A stretch of DNA of 64,000 nucleotides, taken from Mycolicibacterium neoaurum ATCC 25795. GTDB lineage: Bacteria > Actinomycetota > Actinomycetes > Mycobacteriales > Mycobacteriaceae. Location of the stretch: assembly GCF_000691525.1 (NCBI RefSeq), contig NZ_JMDW01000005.1, forward strand, positions 248,001 to 312,000, in the 5' to 3' direction. Position numbers and translations under genes: made by a program. The notes under the pieces are model-generated. The model did not search any database and was not told the origin of the DNA. It worked only from the letters and a program-made list of their open reading frames with translations. This document shows positions 25,923-34,470 of the stretch, piece by piece (the stretch's first letter is position 1; each line of letters starts with the position of its first letter).

Positions 25923-28187
25923 TCGCGTCAGAATGATGATGACGTCGCCGTCGGGGGCCTCCTGCCGCCCGGCACCGTCATCGACCTGGACAATTGTGCG
26001 CGCGAGCCCATCCACATCCCCGGTAGTGTCCAGCCGCGCGGTGTGCTTGCAGTGGTCCGCGAACCCAGCTTCGAGATCCGCCAGATCAGCGCGAACGTCG
26101 ACGACCTGCTGGGACGTTCCGTCGACGAAGTACTGAACAAGGACCTGTCGGCTCTCATCGGCATCGATCAGGCCAACCTGATCAGACAGGCCGCCGCCAC
26201 CTTCGGAGACCTGCGCCAACGCAACCCCCTCGAGCTGACCATGGCGGTGCGCGGCTACACCCGGCCGTTCGACGCGCTGCTGCACCGCGAACCCGGCGGC
26301 ATCCTGCTCATCGAAATCGAGATGGCATACGGCGAGCGCCCCTTCTCCTTCCCCAACACCTACCAGGCCGTCCGAAACTCGGTGGAGGAACTGAATCGCG
26401 CCGACGGGCTCGGGCCGCTCTACGACACCGCGGCGCGGGCGGTGCGCGAGCTCACCGGGTTCGACCGCGTCATGGTGTACCGATACGACCGCGACTACAA
26501 CGGTGAAGTCGTCGCAGAGAACAAGCGTGAAGACCTCAATTCCTTCCTGGGACTTCACTATCCAGCCAGCGACATACCCGCCCAGGCACGCGCGATGTAT
26601 GAGAAGAGCTGGCTGCGCCTGATCTCCGATGTCGATTACGCGCCGGCGCCGTTGGTGCCGCCGATGGACCCGGACAGTGGGACACCGGTGGACCTGACCC
26701 ACGCCACCCTGCGCAGCGTCTCCCCCATTCACATCGAGTACCTGAAGAACATGGGCGTGCGCGCGTCGATGTCGATCTCGCTGTTGCGGCACGGACGGCT
26801 ATGGGGTCTGATCGCCTGTCATCACTACGCAGGGCCGCACCTGCCGCCCTACGGTGCGCGCGCCGCCGCGGAGTTCCTCGGCTCTACATTGTCACTGCGG
26901 ATGGTCGACCGATTCGACGAAGACCAGCTGCGCGAACAACTCGCCGCCCAATCGCTGTTGAGTCATCTGACCGCGGCGACGCACAACGACGCCGAACCGC
27001 TGGCCACCACACTGCTGGGCGTTCCCAGCGTGCTCGACCTGTTGCCCGCGACGGGGGTCGTGGTCAACGTCGGCGGTGAGTACGGCACGCTGGGTTCGCC
27101 GCCGGCTCCTGACCACGTCGCCGCCATCGCCGCGTGGGCCCGCAGCACCGGTGAGGACATTGCGGTCACCGAATGCCTGTCGCGCGATGTGCCCGCGGTG
27201 CCGGTCGATCCCCAGATCGCGGCCGGGGCGCTGGCGCTGAACCTGCCGGACGACCAGTACGTCATCTGGTTCCGCGATGAGGCCGTGCGTTCGGTGGATT
27301 GGGGTGGCGATCCGCACAACAAGGCGATCGCCGTACAAGAGGGAGATCAGGTCCGGCTCAGCCCGCGCAAATCATTCGACCGCTGGCGGGAAGTGGTCGA
27401 CAAGTGCAGCGAGCCGTGGGCGCCCATCCAACTGGAGTCGGCCGAAGGGTTACGCGCCAATCTCGTCGAGGAGCTGTACCGCCGCACCCGCAGCGCGCTT
27501 CGGGTGGCCGAGGTGTTGCAACGCAGCCTGCTCCCGGAATCCATCCCGGCCGTCGAGGGTTGGGAATTGTCCGCCGACTACCGTCCTGCGGCCGGCGGAC
27601 GAGTCGGTGGCGACTGGTACGACGCGTTCGAACTCCGCGATGGCCGGCTGGTCGTCCTGCTCGGTGACGTGGCCGGCCATGGCCTGGCCGCCGCGGGGAC
27701 CATGGCTCAGTTGCGAAATGCTCTGCGGGCCAATCTGTTCGCCGGCGCCGCGCCCGGAACGGCCATCAGTGATCTGAATTCGTTCAGTGTCCACCTGATG
27801 CCCCGCACGTTCGCCACCGTCATCGTCGCCCGGATCGATATCCGCACCGGCCATGTGGAGGCGTCCTCCGCCGGTCATCTCATGCCGTTCATCACCGGGT
27901 CGGTCGACAACACGCCCACTGCGGCGCCGATCAAACTGTCGCCACCGATAGGCGTCCGGGGCGCGACCTACGTCACCAGCGAGTTCGTCCTGGAGCCCGG
28001 CCAGTTCATGGTGATGTTCTCGGACGGGCTGGTGGAACGGCGGACCGCCTCGATAGACGAAGGTCTGCAGCGCTTGGCGTCCCAGCTCGCGGCGTCCCGG
28101 GATCGACGTGCGCCGACGGTGTCGGCCGCGATGACGCCCAACGACACCGATGATGACGTTACCGTCATCAGCCTGGGCCGCCGGTGA
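25920..28187 (+). CDS. Bacteriophytochrome with SpoIIE/PP2C phosphatase output
   Basis: From the ATT start the protein has 755 residues: PAS (about 20-130), GAF (about 150-320), PHY (about 335-500), a short coiled region and a PP2C SpoIIE domain (about 535-755). NCAREPIHIPGSVQPRG at 25-41 carries the biliverdin-attachment Cys26. The GAF domain has YPASDIP (about 214-220) and HIEYLKNMGV (His about 271). The PHY tongue has WGGDP and SPRKSF. The phosphatase keeps GGDWYD, GDVAGHG, FSDGL and DDDVTV metal-site motifs. It should dephosphorylate a STAS protein under red/far-red control; the divergent STAS gene is the obvious candidate substrate. Starting at the first GTG (26043) would lose the Cys. 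Confidence 0.9.
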   Translation: MSRQNDDDVAVGGLLPPGTVIDLDNCAREPIHIPGSVQPRGVLAVVREPSFEIRQISANVDDLLGRSVDEVLNKDLSALIGIDQANLIRQAAATFGDLRQRNPLELTMAVRGYTRPFDALLHREPGGILLIEIEMAYGERPFSFPNTYQAVRNSVEELNRADGLGPLYDTAARAVRELTGFDRVMVYRYDRDYNGEVVAENKREDLNSFLGLHYPASDIPAQARAMYEKSWLRLISDVDYAPAPLVPPMDPDSGTPVDLTHATLRSVSPIHIEYLKNMGVRASMSISLLRHGRLWGLIACHHYAGPHLPPYGARAAAEFLGSTLSLRMVDRFDEDQLREQLAAQSLLSHLTAATHNDAEPLATTLLGVPSVLDLLPATGVVVNVGGEYGTLGSPPAPDHVAAIAAWARSTGEDIAVTECLSRDVPAVPVDPQIAAGALALNLPDDQYVIWFRDEAVRSVDWGGDPHNKAIAVQEGDQVRLSPRKSFDRWREVVDKCSEPWAPIQLESAEGLRANLVEELYRRTRSALRVAEVLQRSLLPESIPAVEGWELSADYRPAAGGRVGGDWYDAFELRDGRLVVLLGDVAGHGLAAAGTMAQLRNALRANLFAGAAPGTAISDLNSFSVHLMPRTFATVIVARIDIRTGHVEASSAGHLMPFITGSVDNTPTAAPIKLSPPIGVRGATYVTSEFVLEPGQFMVMFSDGLVERRTASIDEGLQRLASQLAASRDRRAPTVSAAMTPNDTDDDVTVISLGRR

Positions 28188-28220
28188 ACGCCGGTACCGA
28201 CACACCTTGAGGAGATTGCA

Positions 28221-28514
28221 ATGCCGGTGACCGTATTCCTCGAACTCCACTTCCAGCCGAGTGCCGTCGCACATGCCCGCGAAGTCATGGGGCGGGCGCT
28301 CCAAGACACCCGAGCGTTCGCCGGCAACATCGGCACCGAAGTTCTGATCGACGAGGATGACGAAACGCATTGGGTGATAAGCGAAGTGTGGGAGTCAGTC
28401 GAACATGACGAGGCTTACCGAGCGTTTCGCGCCGGCGCCGGCAAGCTCGCCGAGCTGCCGTCACTGCTGAGCGCGCCACCGAAGAAGACGCGGTACGTCA
28501 CGTCCGACGTGTGA
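28221..28514 (+). CDS. Antibiotic-biosynthesis-monooxygenase (ABM) fold protein
   Basis: A 97-residue ferredoxin-like ABM-fold protein (MPVTVFLELHFQP at the start, ISEVWESVEHDEAYRAF later). GAGGAG precedes the ATG, and the gene begins 33 bases after the phytochrome stop, so they probably share a transcript. The fold includes small quinone-forming oxygenases and the heme-degrading MhuD/IsdG enzymes. A heme-related role beside a bilin-binding protein is tempting, but no heme-ligand residue is identifiable with certainty. It may equally act on quinones or be structural. Confidence 0.8.
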   Translation: MPVTVFLELHFQPSAVAHAREVMGRALQDTRAFAGNIGTEVLIDEDDETHWVISEVWESVEHDEAYRAFRAGAGKLAELPSLLSAPPKKTRYVTSDV

Positions 28515-29122
28515 TGCCGGTGGCCGCAACGGATGGCTACTGGAATCACAACACGGCTTACCATCCGTGGCTGCTCAAGCTTGCCCGTCGAGACGGTCAT
28601 GCACTCGATGTGGGGTGCGGCGATTGCCTGCTGGCACAGCGCCTTGTCACGGTGTGCCGAACGGTGACCGCCCTGGATCCCGATTCGGCAGCGCTCACGC
28701 GGGCCCGGGAGCGGGTCGGAGCCGAGACGCGTATCTCGTTGCAGAACTGCTCATTCGACGAGTTCGAGCCCGGCGATTCGCGTTTCGACCTGATCACCTT
28801 CGTCGCAAGCCTGCATCACATGGACCTGCGTACGACGTTACAGAGAGCCGGCGACCTGTTGGCGCCCGGCGGGACCATCGCCGTCGTCGGGCTGAGCGCC
28901 AATACCTCGGTCAGTGACTGGCTGATCTCGGCCCTGTCCCTTCCCGCGGTGCGCCTCGGATCACGTTGGCACCGGGAGCAACCCGATATCGGCGTGGTCG
29001 TCGCCGACCCGCGCGAATCTCTATCCGAGATTCGACGCGTGGCCGGCGACGTCCTGCCGGGCGTGACGATCCGCCGAGCCCTTTACTACCGATACCTGAT
29101 GCGCTGGACGCTGTCCGACTGA
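28514..29122 (+). CDS. Class I SAM-dependent methyltransferase
   Basis: A 202-residue methyltransferase. Motif I is HALDVGCGDCLLA; the acidic residue binding the ribose is in VTALDPDSAAL; FDLITFVASLHHMD is motif IV; LLAPGGTIAVVG is the post-motif strand. The target is unknown. Its ATG overlaps the stop of the ABM gene (TGATG, with a GTG three bases earlier as alternative), so it is coupled to that gene and likely to the phytochrome transcript. It ends 4 bases before a convergent gene. Confidence 0.85.
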   Translation: MPVAATDGYWNHNTAYHPWLLKLARRDGHALDVGCGDCLLAQRLVTVCRTVTALDPDSAALTRARERVGAETRISLQNCSFDEFEPGDSRFDLITFVASLHHMDLRTTLQRAGDLLAPGGTIAVVGLSANTSVSDWLISALSLPAVRLGSRWHREQPDIGVVVADPRESLSEIRRVAGDVLPGVTIRRALYYRYLMRWTLSD

Positions 29123-29126
29123 CCGG

Positions 29127-32100
29127 TCACCAGTCGTCGGAGCGAATGCCCGCCGTGGCGTCGGGCATGACGCTGCCGGTGCCCGGTGTCGACAGGGACC
29201 ATCCGCCGACTCCCTCGCACACCAGATCGGTCGGCATCGACACCTGCGATGGCACCGGGACACCCAGCCCTGAGATGCCCGGCATGTTCAGCTGCGGGGT
29301 GGGCAGCATTCCGGTCACTCCGCCGACGCCCGACGGGGCAGCCAGCGAGGGTTGCGGCAGCATTTCGGCCAGCACTCCCGTGACGCCGGCCAGTGGTGCC
29401 ATCACCATGCCCGGCAGACCGGACGCGGCGCCGGCCGCCGGGAGGATCGCACCGGGAATCCCGGCGAATGCGGTTCCACCGCCCGCTGCCGCGGCGGGTG
29501 CGCCGACTCCGACCGCACCGGCGGGAGCAGCCGCCTGGACTGCGGCCACCGCAGGTGCGGTCACCGCCTGGACGGCTCCGAGGCCGCCCGTACTGGCCAT
29601 CAGGGGGCCGACCGCGGCGGCATTCACACCACCAGCACCGCCCGCGCCACCGCCAGCCGCACCGCCAGCACCAGCCGCGCCGCCACCGGCACCACCCGCA
29701 GCGCCGCCACCAGCGCCGGCACCACCGGCAGCCGCACCGCCGCCCGCTCCTGCGCCGCCCGCACCGCCCGCTCCTGCGCCGCCCGCTCCTGCGCCGCCTG
29801 CACCACCGGCACCTGCACCACCCGCGCCGCCGGCAGCGCCACCGCCACCAGCGCCACCGGCACCACCCGCAGCGCCACCGCCACCGGCACCGCCAGCACC
29901 CGCGCCGCCTGCTCCGCCACCGGCGGCACCACCGCCGCCACCGGCACCACCCGCACCACCGGCAGCTCCACCGCCACCAGCGCCACCCGCACCACCGGCA
30001 CCGGGGATCGCGACCGCCGCGGCATCCTCGATCGGTGCACCGATCGGCGCACCTGCGGCACGCGCAGCGGCATCGTCGAGGGCCGCGCCGGGCAATCCAC
30101 CAGCACCAGGGGCACCACCTGCGCCGGGCAGACCGGCACCGGGCGCACCTGCCGCGCCCGCGGCGTCGACGAGCGCCGCCGCGGGACCTTCACCATTGAG
30201 TCCTGTGCTGGCCAGTAGCGGCCCTACACCCGCACTATCCATCAGGGGGGCGCCGCCTGCCGCATCGGCAAGCGGTGCGCCAAGCGCCGCGGGCGCTCCA
30301 CCCCCGACCGGGGCACCGCCACCCACCGGAGCACCGCCACCCACGGGAGCGCCACCACCCACGGGAGCGCCACCACCGACCGGAGCGCCACCACCCACGG
30401 GAGCACCACCACCGACCGGAGCACCACCACCCACCGGGGCACCACCACCCACGGGAGCACCACCACCGGCAGGAGCGCCACCACCGGCAGCACCACCAGC
30501 CGGGGCACCACCACCGGCAGCACCACCCGCCGGGGCACCACCACCAGCAGCACCACCAGCCGGGGCACCACCGACTGCAGCCGCCGCAGCACCGGCACCG
30601 CCGGCGCCCGCACCGCCACCAGCCGCGCCGGCACCACCTGCGCCACCACCGGCCGCGCCCGCGCCACCGGTACCGCCGGCAGCCTGCAGCGCCGCACCGG
30701 ATCCGCCACCGGTCGCCGCGCCCGCGTCAACGATCGCCGCAGCAGGTGCACCACCGACAGCGGCCCCCGGAGCGCCGCCAACCACCGCGCCGGGGGCACC
30801 GCCCCCTGCTACGCCGGGGACGCCGATACCCGGAACGCTGACGCCAGGAATGTCGACATCAATCGGCACCGACAGCTCCACCGGTGGAGACGAGATGTCC
30901 GCGGGCGGGCCCGACACCTGCACCGGCGGGGCATGCACCTCGACCGGCGGGGCCGCAACTTCGACAGGGGGTGCGTGCACCTCGACCGGCGGCACCGAGA
31001 CCTGCGCCGGAGGCAACGCCACCTCGACCGGAGGAGCGGCCACCTCGACCGGCGGAACAGCGGCGGCTAGTTCAACCGGCGCACCGGCCACCCCGCCGCC
31101 CTCGACAACTCCGCCAGCAGGGACGGCACCTGCGCCGCCCACACCACCGCCACCGGTGGCGCCGCCACCAGCTGCACCGCCACCACCAGCACCACCGCCG
31201 GCCGCGCCGCCACCGGCACCACCGGCTCCTCCGCCGGCCGCTCCACCACCAGCGCCCGCTCCACCAGCACCACCACCGGCCGCTCCGCCACCAGCTGCAC
31301 CGCCACCGGCGCCACCGCCGGCAGCGCCGCCGCCACCAGCCGCACCACCACCGGCACCGCCACCACCGGCACCACCACCAGCCGCTCCACCACCAGCGCC
31401 GGCGTCAGCACCACCGATCGCTGCCGCGGGGGCCGCACCTTCGCCGCCGCCGACCACCGGTGCGGCGGCGGCAGCAGGGGCAGCCGCCCCACCGTCGACC
31501 ACTGCCGCAGCAGGGACCGGCACCTCGATCGCTGGCGGCGGTGCCACCGCGGCCGCGTCGACCAACTCGCCCGCGGGGGCGCCTGCCGGAGCCGCCACAC
31601 CGGCAGCCGGATGAAGTGCGGCACCGCCGGGAGCACCACCGGGAGCACCGGGGGCTCCGCCGCCTGCACCGGGAGCTCCACCGCCACCAGCAGTGGCCGC
31701 GGCGTCAGCAAGCGGAGCTCCACCGGGAGCTCCGCCGCCACCGGGCGCCGCACCAGCGGCATCGACGATCGCTGCGCCCGGCGCTCCGCCGGCCCCCGGA
31801 ACACCGCCTGCCAACGGAGCACCTGCTCCCGCGGCATCGACCAACGGAGCGCCTGCCGCGACGGGAGCACCGGCGCCCGCTCCACCGGCTCCACCGGCTC
31901 CCGCTCCGCCGGCTCCACCGGCTCCGGCACCTGCGCCGCCGGCACCACCCGCACCAGCACCACCCGCGCCGCCACCGGCCGCACCGGCACCACCACCAGC
32001 TCCGCCACCGGCAGCACCAGCGCCGCCAGCTCCACCGGCACCACCCGCGCCGCCGCCGGCAGCACCAGCACCGCCGGCACCACCTCCGGCCGCACCAGCT

Positions 32101-32399
32101 CCACCGGTTCCACCGCCGGTCACACCCGCCGCCGGGAATGCACCGGCCGCGGTCGCCGGGGGCACGACAACCGGCGCTGCTCCGCCGCCGGTGAACGGCG
32201 CGGCGATGCCCTGCAGCGACTGGCCGAGATCAGGCGGCGACGCGGCGAGGTTCTGCACCATGCCGACACACGGCACGCCGCCGGCGCTCGACTGCAACGC
32301 AGGTTGCGCATCGGCCGTCGCTATCAGCAACAGCGGCGGCGTGCACAAAGCCGCCGCAGCAAAAATGCTGACAGCCAAACGATTTGACCTACTCACCAT
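29127..32399 (-). CDS. Large Gly/Ala/Pro-rich secreted low-complexity protein
   Basis: A predicted 1090-residue exported protein. A signal peptide (about 1-31, LAVSIFAAAALCTPPLLLIATADA) leads to a short unique segment containing VPCVGMVQNLA. Then follow long Gly-Gly-Ala tracts, a block of about ten PPVEV-type repeats (about residues 440-510), nine consecutive GGGAPV repeats (about 640-700), further Gly/Ala tracts, and a unique C-terminus with DLVCEGVGGWSLSTPG. It is not a PE-PGRS protein: there is no PE domain. The only Cys residues of the mature chain appear to be one near each end, so a disulfide closing the repeat region is possible. Function is unknown. Confidence 0.8.
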   Translation of the reverse strand: MVSRSNRLAVSIFAAAALCTPPLLLIATADAQPALQSSAGGVPCVGMVQNLAASPPDLGQSLQGIAAPFTGGGAAPVVVPPATAAGAFPAAGVTGGGTGGAGAAGGGAGGAGAAGGGAGGAGGAGGAGAAGGGAGGGAGAAGGGAGGAGAGGAGGAGAGAGGAGGAGAGGAGGAGAGAPVAAGAPLVDAAGAGAPLAGGVPGAGGAPGAAIVDAAGAAPGGGGAPGGAPLADAAATAGGGGAPGAGGGAPGAPGGAPGGAALHPAAGVAAPAGAPAGELVDAAAVAPPPAIEVPVPAAAVVDGGAAAPAAAAAPVVGGGEGAAPAAAIGGADAGAGGGAAGGGAGGGGAGGGAAGGGGAAGGGAGGGAAGGGAAGGGAGGAGAGGGAAGGGAGGAGGGAAGGGAGGGGAAGGGATGGGGVGGAGAVPAGGVVEGGGVAGAPVELAAAVPPVEVAAPPVEVALPPAQVSVPPVEVHAPPVEVAAPPVEVHAPPVQVSGPPADISSPPVELSVPIDVDIPGVSVPGIGVPGVAGGGAPGAVVGGAPGAAVGGAPAAAIVDAGAATGGGSGAALQAAGGTGGAGAAGGGAGGAGAAGGGAGAGGAGAAAAAVGGAPAGGAAGGGAPAGGAAGGGAPAGGAAGGGAPAGGGAPVGGGAPVGGGAPVGGGAPVGGGAPVGGGAPVGGGAPVGGGAPVGGGAPVGGGAPAALGAPLADAAGGAPLMDSAGVGPLLASTGLNGEGPAAALVDAAGAAGAPGAGLPGAGGAPGAGGLPGAALDDAAARAAGAPIGAPIEDAAAVAIPGAGGAGGAGGGGAAGGAGGAGGGGGAAGGGAGGAGAGGAGGGGAAGGAGGAGGGGAAGGAGGAGAGGAGGAGAGGAGAGGAGGAGAGGGAAAGGAGAGGGAAGGAGGGAAGAGGAAGGGAGGAGGVNAAAVGPLMASTGGLGAVQAVTAPAVAAVQAAAPAGAVGVGAPAAAAGGGTAFAGIPGAILPAAGAASGLPGMVMAPLAGVTGVLAEMLPQPSLAAPSGVGGVTGMLPTPQLNMPGISGLGVPVPSQVSMPTDLVCEGVGGWSLSTPGTGSVMPDATAGIRSDDW
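30301..30470. repeat. Nine tandem 18-base repeats inside the Gly/Ala-rich gene
   Basis: Nine near-identical 18-base units coding on the minus strand for GGGAPV lie head to tail, followed by three longer units coding for GGGAPAGGAA. Third positions vary little, which suggests recent expansion. Copy number is likely to differ between strains. Confidence 0.85.
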
Positions 32400-32614
32400 G
32401 TCATCCCCAAGCGTTTTCAAATTGACGTCGCAGTCAGGGAAGAAGGTAAATGACATGCATGAAACTCACAGGCGCGCCAAACGGGACGGTTACCGTTCCG
32501 ATGCAAAGGAGATCTGGGCCCGTGACAGAACAGCGGCGAAGTCCCAGGAAACCGCCGAAACGCCGTCACCACCTGGACACCGACTCGGCCGTCCCGAACC
32601 GTAGCCTTGTCGGC

Positions 32615-33367
32615 ATGACCGACCTCGTCCTCGTCGATATCGCCGATCGCATCGCGACCATCACGGTCAACGATCCCGATCGGCGCAACGCCGTCACCGC
32701 CGAGATCTCGGCAGGCCTGCGCGCCGCGGTCGACGCCGTCGAATCCGACACCGACGTGCATGCGGTGATCGTGACCGGAGCAGGCAAAGCGTTCTGCGCC
32801 GGCGCCGACCTGACCGCGCTCGGTGCGGCGGCCGAGGACGGATTGCGCGTCATCTATGACGGTTTCCTGGCCGTGGCCGACTGCGCCCTACCGACCATCG
32901 CCGCGGTCAACGGTGCCGCGGTCGGCGCGGGCCTGAACCTGGCACTCGCCGCTGACGTCCGCATCGCGGGCCCGGCCGCATTGTTCGACCCCCGCTTTCA
33001 GAAACTGGGCATCCATCCCGGCGGCGGCGCCACCTGGATGCTGCAGCGCGGAGTCGGACCCCAGGTGGCCCGCGCCGCGTTGTTGTTCGGCAAGCGTTTC
33101 GACGCGCAGGAGGCGGTGCGGTACGGACTGGCGCTCGACGTCGCCGACGACCCCGTGGCCGCGGCGCGTGAACTGGCTGCCGGTCCCGCCGGCGCGCCGC
33201 GCGACGTCGTGATGGCGACAAAGGCCTCGATGCGGGCGACCGCGAATCCCGGTGTTGTGGACAGCGACCAGCACGCACTCGCTGTCGATATCGAAATCAC
33301 CCCGCAGGCGCGTTCCATCGAGTCCCCGGAGTTCCAAAACCGGTTGTCCGCGGCCAAGCAACGCTAG
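32615..33367 (+). CDS. echA14: Enoyl-CoA hydratase/isomerase family protein (EchA14-like)
   Basis: A 250-residue crotonase-fold enzyme. The oxyanion-hole segments are [16 protein letters not shown] and [21 protein letters not shown]. The position of the usual second catalytic Glu is occupied by LGIHPGGG, so hydratase chemistry is not assured. The sequence closely follows M. tuberculosis EchA14. The ATG at 32615 fits family starts but has no Shine-Dalgarno; an in-frame GTG at 32522 preceded by AAAGGAG would add a 31-residue Arg-rich extension. Its stop overlaps the convergent bkdC stop at CTAG. Confidence 0.88.
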   Translation: MTDLVLVDIADRIATITVNDPDRRNAVTAEISAGLRAAVDAVESDTDVHAVIVTGAGKAFCAGADLTALGAAAEDGLRVIYDGFLAVADCALPTIAAVNGAAVGAGLNLALAADVRIAGPAALFDPRFQKLGIHPGGGATWMLQRGVGPQVARAALLFGKRFDAQEAVRYGLALDVADDPVAAARELAAGPAGAPRDVVMATKASMRATANPGVVDSDQHALAVDIEITPQARSIESPEFQNRLSAAKQR

Positions 33368-34470
33368 AGATCGGCCAGCGCCAGCTCCGGTGCCTCCACC
33401 AACTCACGCAGATCGGTCAGGAACGCCGCAGCCTGCGCGCCATCGATGATCCGGTGGTCGAACGCGCAGCTCAACTCCATCGTCGCGCGAGCCATCACCG
33501 CGCCGTCGACGACCACCGCACGGGGCTTCAGCGAGCCCATACCGAGGATTGCCGCCTCGGGATAGTTGATCACCGGTACGCCCGAATCCAGACCCAGCGC
33601 ACCGAAATTCGACACGGTGAACGTCGACCCCATCAATTCGGCCGGACGCAAAGTGCCGCCGCGCGCGCCGTCGATGACGCGTGCCAACTCGCCGGCGAGC
33701 GCACGGGTGGTGCGGTGCTGCGCGTCGGTGACCACCGGAACCAGCAGTCCGCGCGGCGTCGCCACACCGACGCCGAGGTGCACCGCCGAGTGCCGGTGGA
33801 TCCGCGGACCGTCGGCGGTGTCCACCCACGTCGCGTTCAGCAGCGGATGTCGCGTCAGCACCAGTGCCAACAGCCGCAGCGTGAGCGCGAGCGGCGTGAC
33901 ATCGAGTCGACGAGAGAGCTGCTGCAACGCTGTCCCATCGACCACCACGGCGGCATGAGCATCCGGAATTCTGCTCCGCGACAGAGCCATCCGCTTCGCC
34001 ATCTCGGTCTGCACACCGGAGAGCGGCGCCATGTCCGGGGTCGTCGAGGCGGACAGCACGTCACCGCGGGTGACGATGCCGTCGGGCCCGGTCGGCGTAA
34101 GCGAGGTCAGATCGATGCCATTGTCGCGAGCCAACTTTCGGACCGAAGGCTTGGCGCGGGCACGACGGGACGTGTCCAAGAGATCATCGGCGCCGTAGCC
34201 CACCAGCACCGGACCGGATCCCGAATTCTCGGCGACACCTATTCGCACCAGGACGGCACCGACGGCAAGCGTCTCCCCCACCGTCCCGCCGAGTTCGATG
34301 ATCCGGCCGGCGTGTGGGCTCGGGATCTCGACCTCGGCCTTGTTGGTCTCCAATGTGCACAGCACCTGGTTGAGTTCGACGGTGTCACCCACCGCCACCG
34401 CCCAACCGGTGATGGTGGCTTCCTCCAACCCTTCACCAAGGTCGGGCACCCGGAACTCCCGGCCGCTCAT
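33364..34470 (-). CDS. bkdC: Branched-chain alpha-keto acid dehydrogenase E2 (lipoyl acyltransferase)
   Basis: A 368-residue E2 subunit. One N-terminal lipoyl domain (Lys44 in ETNKAEVE), a peripheral-subunit-binding domain ([15 protein letters not shown]), and a C-terminal acyltransferase domain ending with catalytic DHRIIDGAQ. It moves the acyl group from E1 to CoA in breakdown of Leu, Ile and Val keto acids. It corresponds to Rv2495c. The ATG overlaps the bkdB stop (ATGA). The dihydrolipoamide dehydrogenase (E3) is not in this window. Confidence 0.95.
   Translation of the reverse strand: MSGREFRVPDLGEGLEEATITGWAVAVGDTVELNQVLCTLETNKAEVEIPSPHAGRIIELGGTVGETLAVGAVLVRIGVAENSGSGPVLVGYGADDLLDTSRRARAKPSVRKLARDNGIDLTSLTPTGPDGIVTRGDVLSASTTPDMAPLSGVQTEMAKRMALSRSRIPDAHAAVVVDGTALQQLSRRLDVTPLALTLRLLALVLTRHPLLNATWVDTADGPRIHRHSAVHLGVGVATPRGLLVPVVTDAQHRTTRALAGELARVIDGARGGTLRPAELMGSTFTVSNFGALGLDSGVPVINYPEAAILGMGSLKPRAVVVDGAVMARATMELSCAFDHRIIDGAQAAAFLTDLRELVEAPELALADL

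Noticed and set aside
30301..30470. Tandem 18-base repeats considered as a CRISPR-like array
   Set aside because: The repeats are contiguous with no spacers and are in frame with a protein-coding gene.
28966..31614. An 882-codon rightward open frame rich in Ala and Pro, opposite the Gly/Ala-rich gene
   Set aside because: It is the complement of GC-rich GGN/GCN codons, so stops are absent by composition. It has no start context and overlaps the methyltransferase gene. The leftward frame has a signal peptide and unique ends.
29127..32399. Classification of the Gly-rich protein as PE-PGRS
   Set aside because: No PE domain (Pro-Glu near the N-terminus) and no GGAGG(A/N)GG beta-roll pattern of the usual type; it has a standard cleavable signal peptide instead.
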